From an uncultured Helicobacter sp. (GTDB lineage: Bacteria > Campylobacterota > Campylobacteria > Campylobacterales > Helicobacteraceae), in NCBI GenBank assembly GCA_949299115.1, contig CASFZH010000003.1, positions 1 through 64,000 on the forward strand: a stretch of DNA of 64,000 bases, in the 5' to 3' direction. The notes under the pieces are model-generated. The model searched no databases. It saw only the letters and a program-made list of their open reading frames with translations, and was not told the origin of the DNA. The translations under genes were made by a program, and so were the position numbers. Of this stretch, positions 17,396 through 25,702 are shown piece after piece (positions within the stretch are counted from its first letter, which is position 1; each line of letters opens with the position of its first letter).

Positions 17396-18415
17396 ATGCC
17401 ATGTTACGCTTCTATTAAGTCCATTGCTTCTTTTGTGCCTGATACTTGTATTCCGAATGAATTTTTTACTCATTTTCTTGAGACAAATGATGAATGGATT
17501 ACACAAAGGACTGGTATAAAAACGCGTTATTTTGCTAATAAAAGCCAAAAAAGTAGTGATTTGGGAGTAGAAGCAGCAAAAATAGCTATACAAAGAGCCA
17601 ATATTTCTACGCATGATATTGATTTAGTGTTATGTGCGAGTATTAGCCCAGATTATTTTGGTATGCCATCAACTGCTTGTATTATCGCATCAAAATTAGG
17701 AATAGAAAATACTCCTGCATTTGATATTGTAGCAGCTTGCACTGGCTTTATCTATATATTATCTTGTGCAAAAAGCTATATTGAAAGTGGCATGTATGAA
17801 AATATCTTAATAATTGGTGCAGAAAAAACAAGTTCTATCCTTGATTTTACAGATAGAAGTACTTGTGTCTTATTTGGTGATGGTGCTGGAGCATGTATTG
17901 TAGGTAAAAGTGAAAAAATCGGAATTAAAGATATTCATATTTCATCAAACGGTAATTTTTCACATTTACTTTATACTCCTAAACGTAATAATAGTTTTAG
18001 AAAGCATTTAGCTTTTGAGATGATAGAATCTATTGTAGATGATGAAGAGATAGAAAATCAAGCACTAAAAATGAAAGGCAATGAAGTTTTTAAGATTGCA
18101 GTTAGAACTATTGCTAAAGATGCAAATGACATTTTAAAAAAAAATAATATTACTGCTACAGATCTTGATTATTTTGTTCCACATCAAGCCAATTTGCGGA
18201 TTATTCAGTCGGTTGCTGACATGCTTGGATTATCACAAGAGAAAATTATTTTAACTGTGCAACAATACGGTAATACTTCCGCAGCGAGCATTCCTATGGC
18301 ACTTGATTATGCTTATTCTGAGGGTAAAATTAAGAATCGAAATTTATTATTACTTGATGCTTTTGGTTCTGGTTTTACATGGGGTAGTGCATTAATCTAT
18401 GCTGATTTCGTCTAA
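17396..18415 (+). CDS. fabH: Beta-ketoacyl-ACP synthase III
   Basis: Starts fatty-acid synthesis by condensing acetyl-CoA with malonyl-ACP. The catalytic Cys lies in [14 protein letters not shown] (near residue 110), the His in VPHQANLRI and the Asn in [12 protein letters not shown], completing the Cys-His-Asn triad. The ATG at 17396 is preferred over the TTG six bases earlier because AAGGA is correctly spaced and [13 protein letters not shown] matches the H. pylori N-terminus. Last gene of the ndk block; the spacer to plsX is long enough for an extra promoter. A hairpin follows. Confidence 0.96.
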   Translation: MPCYASIKSIASFVPDTCIPNEFFTHFLETNDEWITQRTGIKTRYFANKSQKSSDLGVEAAKIAIQRANISTHDIDLVLCASISPDYFGMPSTACIIASKLGIENTPAFDIVAACTGFIYILSCAKSYIESGMYENILIIGAEKTSSILDFTDRSTCVLFGDGAGACIVGKSEKIGIKDIHISSNGNFSHLLYTPKRNNSFRKHLAFEMIESIVDDEEIENQALKMKGNEVFKIAVRTIAKDANDILKKNNITATDLDYFVPHQANLRIIQSVADMLGLSQEKIILTVQQYGNTSAASIPMALDYAYSEGKIKNRNLLLLDAFGSGFTWGSALIYADFV

Positions 18416-18424
18416 TCTAAGTGT

Positions 18425-18445
18425 GCAAGATAATTAAATTCTTGC
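18425..18445. terminator. Weak hairpin between convergent fabH and fucosyltransferase genes
   Basis: GCAAGA and TCTTGC pair across a 9-nt loop and are followed on the plus strand by TTTTGTT. The 6-bp stem is weak, but the location between convergent genes fits a terminator for fabH. Confidence 0.4.
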
Positions 18446-18490
18446 TTTTGTTCATTATTTTTTACTGTTATGTATAGCTTATTATTTAGG

Positions 18491-19498
18491 TTAATAATTC
18501 CATAGATTAACTATGTCGCCCCAAATGTGATCAACAATAATCCATTCTTGAGGATAGAATCTTTGCATATCTTGTATTGTTGATGTATAGTTTTTTTGTG
18601 ATGGAGCAATGATTATTTTTTGTGGATTAGACAATAAAAAAGCTGCCCACCAGCTAAATGTAGAGTTTGCGATAATGGCATGTTTACACGAACGCATAAG
18701 TTCCATTTCTTCTATAGCATTATACGTATTATTGTCGATGAAAGAAAAGGGCAGGTTGCTAATTAATGTTTGATCAAGTTTTGATACAAGATGCTGCTTG
18801 CACCATTCAATATCATCACTAAAAACAAAAATAGATGGAGATTCTAGATGTGTACTTATATAATGTAATGCAGTATTATAGTAAGTAGTGCCTAGTTTAA
18901 TAAAATTTGCATTATTCGAATTAAGATAATCACCTCTGCGAATATGTAAGAATACGGGATCTTTCATACGTAATATAGTCTGACGTGTTTTTTGATTCTG
19001 CATTGTAAGTGGTTTTAGCAACTGAAAATCTTGTTGTAAAGCAGGAATAATTGATTCGAAATATTTGATTTCTTGAAAATATCCTTGAAAGTACGCATAT
19101 TGTGGAAATGATGGTTGCTTTTCTCGCATTTTTTCTCTTAATTCTTGACTATCCTGCCATAGAAAATTATTGTACTTTTTGTCAAATATGGCAAATAAAG
19201 GTTTACGTAGCAGCTTTGGGGTACTTTTACGTAAAATAGAATAAATTTTATAAGGCAATGTATGTTGGGAGTGTATTTGCTTTATTGCGTGAGAGTCATT
19301 TAACAAAGGCAGTGTTGTTTTAAAATTTGTAATTTCAAGATGACGTGTAGTAATTCCATCGCTTTCCTTTCTCTGTTTTTTTTGGTTATATTGTTCTACA
19401 TCAAAGCATATGGTGTATCCATAAGATTCTAAAGCTTTTCCAAACGCATATATAAACATTTGATTACCAAGTCCACCCCACATTTTGATTATTAGCAT
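18491..19498 (-). CDS. futC: GT11 alpha-1,2-fucosyltransferase
   Basis: Glycosyltransferase family 11, transferring L-fucose from GDP-fucose to a galactose, as in Lewis or H-type antigens. Diagnostic features are WGGLGNQMFIYAFGKAL at the start, the nucleotide-binding HIRRGDYL near residue 182 and the C-terminal ANSTFSWWAAFL. The ATG at 19498 is chosen because AAAGG precedes it with good spacing and homologues begin close to this motif; an ATG 15 bases upstream is possible. In H. pylori futC is phase-variable through homopolymer tracts; I see no such tract here, so it appears constitutively in frame. It lies 17 bases downstream of surE. gmd, in the same window, would help make its donor. The acceptor is not known. 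Confidence 0.88.
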   Translation of the reverse strand: MLIIKMWGGLGNQMFIYAFGKALESYGYTICFDVEQYNQKKQRKESDGITTRHLEITNFKTTLPLLNDSHAIKQIHSQHTLPYKIYSILRKSTPKLLRKPLFAIFDKKYNNFLWQDSQELREKMREKQPSFPQYAYFQGYFQEIKYFESIIPALQQDFQLLKPLTMQNQKTRQTILRMKDPVFLHIRRGDYLNSNNANFIKLGTTYYNTALHYISTHLESPSIFVFSDDIEWCKQHLVSKLDQTLISNLPFSFIDNNTYNAIEEMELMRSCKHAIIANSTFSWWAAFLLSNPQKIIIAPSQKNYTSTIQDMQRFYPQEWIIVDHIWGDIVNLWNY

Positions 19499-19515
19499 AC
19501 AAAACCTTTGCATTG

Positions 19516-20376
19516 TTAATATGATTTTTGTATGTATGTATACAAATTTTCAATATCAGCATAACTTGTCAAATCAAGTTGCATGGGAGTTACAGAAATA
19601 TAGCCTTGCTTAAGTGCCTCAAAATCTGAAATTATAGATATTGATTCGTTTTGTTGGGTAACATAACAATTACTTTCATCGATATATATATTCTCTTTAT
19701 TATTTCTCTCTTGCCATTGTAGTGGATTTAATCCAATCCAATGAAATCTTTGCTTACGTGGACTTATAAAAGTCGTGGCTATGGGATTAAAGATTCTGTA
19801 TCCTAATTGTGTTGTTTTAACTCCTTTGCACTGTCGTTTTGTTATTGCAGGAACATTGACGTTTAAAAATTTTCTGTGCCCAATTTTATATGTTCCATTT
19901 AAAATATCTTTGGCTAAATGCACAATAAAATCTAAAGACAAGCTAAAATCCCTTTTTAGTGTTTTATCATCTTCACTATATTTATCTTCAATAGCTTGTG
20001 AAATCGCAATGCTACTAATATTATTAAGTGTCCCCTCAATTGCACCCGCAACAGTTCCAGAATATGTAGTATCTTCTCCCATATTGGCTCCAATATTAAT
20101 ACCAGAAATCAGTAAATCGGGCTTCTTTTTTGTAAAAAGTTCATGCAATCCTATGTAAACACAATCAGTTGGAGTCCCATCATCAAGTTTATAGAAATCT
20201 TTTTCTATTTCGATAAGTTGCAGAGGTTTTGTTACACATAATCCATGTCCACAGGCTGATTTTTCATGAGCTGGAGCAACCACAACAACTCGAGCAATCT
20301 CTGATAATGCAATTCGTAATTCAAGTAAACCTTTACTGATATAACCGTCATCATTAGTCAAAAAAATAGTTTGCAT
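19516..20376 (-). CDS. surE: 5'/3'-nucleotidase SurE
   Basis: Metal-dependent phosphatase acting on nucleoside monophosphates in stationary phase and stress. The metal site is IFLTNDDGY at residues 4-12, and SGINIGANMGEDTTYSGTVA near residue 95 holds further active-site residues; VVAPAHEKSACGHG follows the first. The 286-residue length is slightly long because of an extended C-terminal region. The start is the first ATG. It probably forms an operon with the fucosyltransferase gene downstream; no functional tie is evident. Confidence 0.95.
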   Translation of the reverse strand: MQTIFLTNDDGYISKGLLELRIALSEIARVVVVAPAHEKSACGHGLCVTKPLQLIEIEKDFYKLDDGTPTDCVYIGLHELFTKKKPDLLISGINIGANMGEDTTYSGTVAGAIEGTLNNISSIAISQAIEDKYSEDDKTLKRDFSLSLDFIVHLAKDILNGTYKIGHRKFLNVNVPAITKRQCKGVKTTQLGYRIFNPIATTFISPRKQRFHWIGLNPLQWQERNNKENIYIDESNCYVTQQNESISIISDFEALKQGYISVTPMQLDLTSYADIENLYTYIQKSY

Positions 20377-20464
20377 TGTATTACCTTAAATTGATTTTTT
20401 ATAATATTTATTATTATAATTTTATATTTTAGAATTAATTGGTGATAAGATTAAGCTGAGTATA

Positions 20465-20541
20465 TGGTACGCCCAAGAGGATTCGAACCTCTGACCTACG
20501 GCTTAGAAGGCCGTTGCTCTATCCAGCTGAGCTATGAGCGC
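20465..20541 (-). tRNA. tRNA-Arg (anticodon TCT)
   Basis: Minus-strand cloverleaf of 77 nt with encoded CCA. Anticodon loop CTTCTAA gives TCT. Acceptor arm GCGCTCA pairs with TGGGCGT using two wobble pairs. Last of a four-tRNA cluster. Confidence 0.96.
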
Positions 20542-20556
20542 ATATCCTGTATCCTG

Positions 20557-20633
20557 TGGTACGCCCAAAGGGAGTCGAACCCCTAACCCCCAGATCCGAA
20601 GTCTGGTGCTCTATCCAATTGAGCTATGGACGC
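20557..20633 (-). tRNA. tRNA-Arg (anticodon TCG)
   Basis: 77-nt cloverleaf, encoded CCA, anticodon loop CTTCGGA giving TCG. Separated from the TCT arginine tRNA by 15 bases, so almost certainly one transcript. Confidence 0.96.
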
Positions 20634-20695
20634 ATGTTCTAAGAAAAAGAAGCTTTGCATTATTTCTATTTTATGTTTAAAAGCTCTCAAATGTA

Positions 20696-20772
20696 TGGGG
20701 TGGATGATGGGTCTCGAACCCACGACCCTCAGAGCCACAACCTGATGCTCTAACCAACTGAGCTACACCCAC
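20696..20772 (-). tRNA. tRNA-His (anticodon GTG)
   Basis: 77-nt cloverleaf with encoded CCA and anticodon loop TTGTGGC. An extra G at 20773 can serve as the G-1 identity base of histidine tRNA, opposite C73. Confidence 0.96.
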
Positions 20773-20790
20773 CAAAATGAATAATTATAA

Positions 20791-20868
20791 TGGTCGGGGC
20801 GAAAGGATTCGAACCTTCGACCCCTTGGTCCCAAACCAAGTACTCTAACCAGACTGAGCTACGCCCCG
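20791..20868 (-). tRNA. tRNA-Pro (anticodon TGG)
   Basis: 78-nt cloverleaf, encoded CCA, anticodon loop TTTGGGA. It is the first tRNA of the cluster in transcription order Pro-His-Arg-Arg. Confidence 0.96.
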
Positions 20869-21188
20869 ACGAAATGAAATTTAAGGATTAGCATTCTATC
20901 TTAAAAAAAACAATAAGTCAATATATTTGTGGTTATAGATTATTTACCGCATCATTTTTTTTGAAATTTAAGTTAAACTTGAATTTGATTAAAATGTTTT
21001 TATTGTTTGCTTAATATGGATATGGCGAATAAACCAAGATATAAGATTATAAATAATAAAAATAAGTTCATTATACATTAGAATGTTGTTATATAATTTT
21101 GGTAATAAAAATATGAAAGGTGTAGTTTACCTTTTTGTTAATCAAACTTAGCTAGAATACTTTGAAATTTTAAACTAAGGAGATAATC
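20869..21188. other. Divergent intergenic region, tRNA cluster versus Bax-inhibitor gene
   Basis: Holds the tRNA promoter on one side (not resolved) and a plausible plus-strand -10, TAGAAT at 21153-21158, on the other. Nothing else was seen. Confidence 0.4.
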
Positions 21189-21872
21189 ATGGGAATCTAT
21201 GATAGAAATTATGCACGAGATGCAGAAGTACAGTACTCATATAGTGATACTGTACTGGTAAATTTTGTTAAAACTACTTATAAATTTTTTGCAGGTAGTT
21301 TATTATTAGCATTTATCGGTGTATTGGTAGGCTGGCAAAATCCACAATATGTTATGGAGTATAGAATACCATTATTTATTTTAGAAATTGCCTTAATTTT
21401 TGCTTTGGGATTTGTGCAAAATAAACCTGGTATTAATTTAGCTGTGTTTGCATCATTTGCTTTTATTAGCGGTGTAACACTTGTTCCGCTTTTAGCCTTT
21501 GTGGCTGTTAGAAATCCTGCTATTATTGCACAAGCATTGGCTATGACTACCATAATTTTTGGCATTATGAGTCTTTATGCACTTAAGACAAAAAGAGATT
21601 TGGGCAATATGGGAGTTGCACTATTTTGGTCTGCTGTTGTTATTTGTGTTTTTGCACTCTTAAATGCTTTTGTCTTTAAGAGTCCTACTTTACAATTTGC
21701 AATAGCTAGTGTCGTTGTCGTTATATTTAGTCTTTACATTGCTTATGATACTCAAAATATTGTAAGAGGAAGATATGATAATCCAATTATGGCGGCGATT
21801 GCACTATATTTAGATGTTCTTAATATTTTTACTGCACTCTTGCAGATTCTAGGCTTGTCAAGCAGAGATTAA
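21189..21872 (+). CDS. Bax inhibitor-1 family membrane protein
   Basis: A 227-residue protein with about seven hydrophobic helices (for example LLLAFIGVLVGW, LFILEIALIFALGFV, VALFWSAVVICVFALLNAFVF, FAIASVVVVIFSLYIAYDTQNIV). The ending ALYLDVLNIFTALLQILG and the preceding AYDTQNI are hallmarks of BI-1/YccA/YetJ proteins, some of which are pH-sensitive calcium leak channels. It is in the inner membrane. AAGGAG precedes the ATG. A close homologue exists in H. pylori (HP0920, from memory). A hairpin follows, so it is probably transcribed alone. Physiological role here is unknown. Confidence 0.88.
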   Translation: MGIYDRNYARDAEVQYSYSDTVLVNFVKTTYKFFAGSLLLAFIGVLVGWQNPQYVMEYRIPLFILEIALIFALGFVQNKPGINLAVFASFAFISGVTLVPLLAFVAVRNPAIIAQALAMTTIIFGIMSLYALKTKRDLGNMGVALFWSAVVICVFALLNAFVFKSPTLQFAIASVVVVIFSLYIAYDTQNIVRGRYDNPIMAAIALYLDVLNIFTALLQILGLSSRD

Positions 21873-21917
21873 TTTTTATCACAAAATTCTTACATAATTC
21901 GTAAATCTATCAACATT

Positions 21918-21937
21918 AAGAGAGACTTGTCTCTCTT
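21918..21937 (+). terminator. Hairpin terminator after the Bax-inhibitor gene
   Basis: AAGAGAGAC and GTCTCTCTT form a perfect 9-bp stem over a TT apex, followed by CAAATTC and TTTTTATTT. The T run begins seven bases after the stem, so termination may be inefficient, leaving some readthrough into the ThiD2-like gene. Confidence 0.6.
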
Positions 21938-21963
21938 CAAATTCTTTTTATTTAAGATATGTT

Positions 21964-22395
21964 ATGCCACTAGACACTCATCATTATTCTGTTACTAGAT
22001 TGTTAGATGTTAATTTTAATCGACTTAAAGAAGGTATACGTGTTATAGAAGATATTTTCCGTTTCATTTATAACGATGAGAATATTGTATATCGACTTAA
22101 AGTTATACGACATAAAGTAAAATTTAATTGTATGAATGAAATTATTTGTTCTCGCGATATTATTAATGATATGGCTAAAGAGAGTATAGATTCAGAAATG
22201 CAAAGAGATAATATAGAAGCAGTCTTACATGCAAATTTTTATAGAGTTTGTGAAAGTGCGAGAGTATTGGAAGAATGCTTGAAGATTGAGTCTTACAAAA
22301 AATATGCTCAGAGTGATGATTTCAAACAAATACGTTATGAAATCTATGACATTCATGCAACAGTGTGCAAAAAAGTTTATAAGTCAATTAAGTGA
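21964..22395 (+). CDS. ThiD2-like protein (thiamine-phosphate-synthase-associated domain)
   Basis: A 143-residue helical protein with RLLDVNFNRLKEGIRVIEDI at residues 12-31 and a second NFYRVCESARVLEECLK segment. This pattern matches the domain found N-terminal to ThiE in some bacteria (ThiD2 family), described as a hydroxymethylpyrimidine-phosphate kinase type. Here it stands alone, without a ThiE domain. It would be cytoplasmic. No thi gene or TPP riboswitch is nearby. The resemblance is from memory of the motif, and activity in a stand-alone form is uncertain. Confidence 0.6.
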   Translation: MPLDTHHYSVTRLLDVNFNRLKEGIRVIEDIFRFIYNDENIVYRLKVIRHKVKFNCMNEIICSRDIINDMAKESIDSEMQRDNIEAVLHANFYRVCESARVLEECLKIESYKKYAQSDDFKQIRYEIYDIHATVCKKVYKSIK

Positions 22396-22504
22396 TAGTA
22401 CTAAACTTAGGTGCTTTATTATTTATCGATATTATTACAGATGTTAAAGGGTTTTCATCTGTTTAGTAAGGTTTATTATTACAGGGAATTAGTTTGCTGA
22501 AATT

Positions 22505-23107
22505 TTAAATTTTATTTTTATTGTGTAATTGTGTATAAATGAATGTACGTTGATGATAGGAAAAAATTTGTGTTCTTAAACCATTTATCGTTTTATGCTC
22601 ATCTGCTGTATTTGTTCCCTTAAAGAGTAAATAATATCCAGAATCAACAAGCAAATGTTGACTTTTTTGAATTAATGTAGAGCTATTACATACTGCACGT
22701 GACGTAATTAAGTCTGCTTTAATATCATGCACATGGTCAGAAAACTTTGGAATAATTTTTACATTATGAATACCCATAGTTAGAATGGCATTTTCTAAAA
22801 ATGCTATTCTTTTTATGCGTGGCTCAAGTAAATAAAATTGACTTTTAGGATAGCAACACGCCAATATCAATGCGGGGAAACCTGCACCACTACCTATATC
22901 AATACATGTTTGAAATGGTAGTAAAAAATTGATCGGCAAGAGACTATCTTCTATTTGTGCTTGAATCGCCTTTCTATCTTTTGCTCCACTAATATTATGT
23001 ATTTTTCCCCAACGTAACAACAAATTTGTAAACACTTCTAAAGATTTGATGATATTTGGACTTATGTTGATTGGTCGTAAAAAGATATCGTGTTGTGCTA
23101 TATTCAT
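22505..23107 (-). CDS. rsmG: 16S rRNA (guanine527-N7)-methyltransferase
   Basis: SAM-dependent enzyme (formerly GidB) that makes m7G527 in 16S rRNA; loss can give low-level streptomycin resistance. The SAM site is CIDIGSGAGFPALILA at about residues 63-78, preceded by HNISGAKD, which is typical of the family, and followed by YLLEPRIKRIAFL. The 200-residue length is normal. No strong ribosome site is visible before the ATG. It is not next to mnmG or parA as in many bacteria. Confidence 0.93.
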   Translation of the reverse strand: MNIAQHDIFLRPINISPNIIKSLEVFTNLLLRWGKIHNISGAKDRKAIQAQIEDSLLPINFLLPFQTCIDIGSGAGFPALILACCYPKSQFYLLEPRIKRIAFLENAILTMGIHNVKIIPKFSDHVHDIKADLITSRAVCNSSTLIQKSQHLLVDSGYYLLFKGTNTADEHKTINGLRTQIFSYHQRTFIYTQLHNKNKI

Positions 23108-23218
23108 TTAAGTAAAAAATAGTATCGGATAAATAGTAGAAATAAAAGTCTTTGCATAGCATATCATTAAAAAATTAAATGATATGTACTACCAAAAAGA
23201 ATCAATTCATTATTTGAA

Positions 23219-23521
23219 TTATTTTGTTTCAGTAGATGTTGTTGCTGAAGTATCAGTTGTTTCAGTTGTAGCTGGGACAACTGATTCTTCTGCTTTTGAT
23301 GCTTCACTAGTTTCAGTAGATGTTGTTGCTGAAGTATCAGTTGTTTCAGTTGTAGCTGGGACAACTGATTCTGATTCTTCTGCTTTTGATGCTTCATGAG
23401 CATGCTGGTGGGTTTCTTTTGATGTAGCTTCTTTTGATGATTCTGCGGACTTTTTATCATCACATCCAATAAATATGCTTGATAAACCTGCAAAAAGTGC
23501 CAATGCCAAAATTTTTTTCAT
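23219..23521 (-). CDS. Small repeat-bearing lipoprotein
   Basis: A 100-residue protein with a lipoprotein-like signal (KKILALALFAGLSSIFIGC, with Cys19 as the probable lipidation site). The mature part is Glu/Ser/Thr/Ala-rich and includes two copies of a 28-residue unit (EASKAEES then VVPATTETTDTSATTSTET). A His-containing stretch (THQHAHEASK) lies before the repeats. TAAGGAG precedes the start. It is probably surface or periplasmic and unstructured; no domain is recognised. The minus strand is favoured over the opposite frame because of the signal and lipobox. Confidence 0.75.
   Translation of the reverse strand: MKKILALALFAGLSSIFIGCDDKKSAESSKEATSKETHQHAHEASKAEESESVVPATTETTDTSATTSTETSEASKAEESVVPATTETTDTSATTSTETK
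23227..23396. repeat. 84-bp in-frame tandem repeat
   Basis: Nearly identical copies start at 23227 and 23311 (both begin TTTCAGTAGATGTTGTTGCT). The second carries a 6-bp insertion (extra GATTCT). The unit is 28 codons, so gain or loss of copies keeps the lipoprotein in frame. Confidence 0.9.
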
Positions 23522-23782
23522 ACAAAACTCCTTAAGGAAAATAAAATAACATTGTATTATAGCATATTTAAGGAAATTATGATACAGAAAATATATAGAT
23601 TAAGCTTGAGTTTGGTAAATAATAATCTATATCACAGTATTTCCTACCATACAAGAGATGATTGAATTCAGTGCTTAATTATTGAGGTAGAATCAAATTT
23701 TACAAAAATTTTACTTTTTCTTTATATATATTTTATAATCTTATCTTAGACTTCCATAAAGTTTTTGGGAGTGTTTAATATT

Positions 23783-24631
23783 ATGAAAAATATTATAACA
23801 AGGTTAGAGATAAAAAAAAGAGATATGTTTTCATTGTTATCTTTTTATTGCCTTAGAATTTCAATATTTAGTACAATGATTATATTTTGTTTGCTTATCG
23901 GTTTTATATGTATTAAAGGTATAGCTAATTTAAATTTTAATCTTTTTATGTGGGAATATACTTCACAAAATGTGTCAATGCTCCCGGCTATTATTAATAC
24001 CATAAATATGATTCTATTTTCATTGATTATTGCTGTGCCGTTGGGAATATTTGGTGCTATTTTTTTAAATGAATATAGCAATAAAAAATCAAAAATTATT
24101 GTTATTATTAGTATTGCTGCTGAGACATTGACAGGGATTCCATCTATCGTGTATGGTTTGTTTGGTTATTTGGTTTTTGTGAATTACTTTGGTTTTGGAT
24201 ATAGTTTTTTAGCTGGTAGCTTAACACTTTGTATTATGATACTACCTCTTATTTTGCGTAGTGCACAAGAAGCTTTGCATACTGTGCCATTAAGTCTTAG
24301 GGAAGCAAGTTTTGCATTAGGTGCTGGTAAATTGCGAACTATTTTTGCTGTTGTGGTGCCCGTAGCTATTCCCGGAATCTTAGCAGGAGTGATTTTAGCT
24401 ATTGGTAAAATTGTGGGTGAAAGTGCGGCTTTACTCTATACGTCCGCTAGTGTAGCAAAAGTAGCTGGTATATTTGATTCTGCTCGGACATTAAGTATTC
24501 ATATGTATGTTATTTCTAGTGAAGGGTTACATATTAATGAGGCATATAGTACTGCTTTTGTTCTGATTATTATTGTCGTAGGTATTAATTTTTGTTCAAA
24601 TTTTATAGCAAAAAAGATGACAAAAGTATAG
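23783..24631 (+). CDS. pstA: Phosphate ABC transporter permease PstA
   Basis: Six membrane helices and the inner-membrane permease signature (LREASFALGAGKLRTIFAVV, the EAA loop that contacts the ATPase), with GKIVGESAALLYTSA typical of PstA. It would form a channel with PstC, powered by PstB and fed by PstS. None of these is adjacent; about 250 bases without a gene lie upstream and 340 downstream. I place the start at ATG 23783, with GGGAG upstream, rather than the TTG at 23765. The 282-residue length is normal. The family is sure; the isolated position is odd. Confidence 0.88.
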   Translation: MKNIITRLEIKKRDMFSLLSFYCLRISIFSTMIIFCLLIGFICIKGIANLNFNLFMWEYTSQNVSMLPAIINTINMILFSLIIAVPLGIFGAIFLNEYSNKKSKIIVIISIAAETLTGIPSIVYGLFGYLVFVNYFGFGYSFLAGSLTLCIMILPLILRSAQEALHTVPLSLREASFALGAGKLRTIFAVVVPVAIPGILAGVILAIGKIVGESAALLYTSASVAKVAGIFDSARTLSIHMYVISSEGLHINEAYSTAFVLIIIVVGINFCSNFIAKKMTKV

Positions 24632-24973
24632 AATCTTGCTATTTTAATATTTTATGTATCGAATTATAACTGTTGTCATACGATGTTATTGTTTTATTTC
24701 TTTGCAAACATTCTAGACTTCATGGTTTGTGTTAAAAATATAGATTCTTTGGTTTATTTTTAGTTTTTTTGCAAATGTTGTGATAGAAATAGATTGGAAT
24801 ATGTCATAAAAACAGTCAAAATTTTGAAAATGTAAAATAATGCACGTAATCTTTATGGAAATAATAAAAATTAAATTAAAAAGTGAAAAATATATTTTTT
24901 ATGCTATAATACTTAGTGTAATAAAAAGAATTGCATTAATTTAGTACTTTAAAAGATTGTGGGGTTGTGGGTA
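24632..24973. other. Intergenic region upstream of the four-OMP cluster
   Basis: AT-rich spacer that ends with a TATAAT at 24905-24910. It contains no coding frame. Confidence 0.5.
24905..24910 (+). promoter_or_regulatory. Probable promoter (-10 TATAAT) of the OMP operon
   Basis: TATAAT in the extended context ATGCTATAATACTTAG lies 64 bases before the first OMP start. Because the four genes are nearly contiguous, it probably drives them all. Confidence 0.55.
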
Positions 24974-25702
24974 ATGGTGTTTAGGGAAGCACAAATTTTT
25001 ACTTCCAAGCTAATTGTTTATTTAGTTGTTATTCATACGTATATTTATGCTGATGATATTTCACCTAATCATGCACAAGATTCGAATCCTTACTATATTG
25101 ATTATCGTAATTTAGATAGAAAATATTATCCTTATATTAAAACACAGAATAAATATTATGATAAAGACATTATAGAAATTATGCGTAATGCTAATATTAA
25201 AGAGCAAAAAAGTGGTTTTTTTGTTGGAATCATGTATGGTGGAAATATAAATTTTAATCCTGCTATCAGGACTTCTACTATAACAATTGCTAATACATTG
25301 TTTAATCCATTATTATTTGGGCTTCGTGTTGGATACCAAGATTATAATAATGCAATTTTATATCCTAGCTATTTCGGTTATCAGGTCTACATTGATATCA
25401 TGGCGAGCTTTGGAGCTAATGGTGCAATTGTAAGTGGAATTAATATGGATTTTCTTTATGATTTTTTTGAAAAAAAGCATGTCAGCATAGGACTTAGTAT
25501 TGGATTAGGTTTTGGCAGTGCTAGATTTGCAGGATTGAGGTTTGATAATTTTAATCATGAGTTTGCATATAAAATCAATTTTGGATTCAATGTTTTCCTT
25601 TTTCACAATCATAAAATAAATTTGATTATAAATGCCTCACAAGGCGTACAAACTGGGCTTATAGGAGTAATTCCTATGATTGGATATGATTATGTTTTTT
25701 AA
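24974..25702 (+). CDS. Outer-membrane beta-barrel protein, OMP cluster gene 1
   Basis: A signal-like start (KLIVYLVVIHTYIYADD), a short linker, then amphipathic strands from about residue 78 (SGFFVGIMYGGNI, LFGLRVGYQDY, VSIGLSIGLGFG, INLIINASQ). The end MIGYDYVF has the aromatic terminus recognised by the BAM insertion machinery. I choose ATG 24974; an upstream TTG at 24959 is possible. The last codons, Tyr-Val-Phe-stop, contain the ATG of the next gene: the two overlap by 11 bases. It is a paralogue of the three genes that follow. Function (porin, adhesin or other) cannot be told. Confidence 0.75.
   Translation: MVFREAQIFTSKLIVYLVVIHTYIYADDISPNHAQDSNPYYIDYRNLDRKYYPYIKTQNKYYDKDIIEIMRNANIKEQKSGFFVGIMYGGNINFNPAIRTSTITIANTLFNPLLFGLRVGYQDYNNAILYPSYFGYQVYIDIMASFGANGAIVSGINMDFLYDFFEKKHVSIGLSIGLGFGSARFAGLRFDNFNHEFAYKINFGFNVFLFHNHKINLIINASQGVQTGLIGVIPMIGYDYVF

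Noticed and set aside
19516-20376. Genomic island at the tRNA cluster
   Set aside because: No integrase, direct repeat of a tRNA 3' end or change in base composition was seen near the four tRNAs.
23227-23396. Possible CRISPR-like repeat
   Set aside because: Only two long contiguous units without spacers, inside a coding frame.
23184-23399. Plus-strand ORF with Val/Ser repeats
   Set aside because: Opposite strand of the repeat-bearing lipoprotein; the minus frame has the signal peptide and lipobox.
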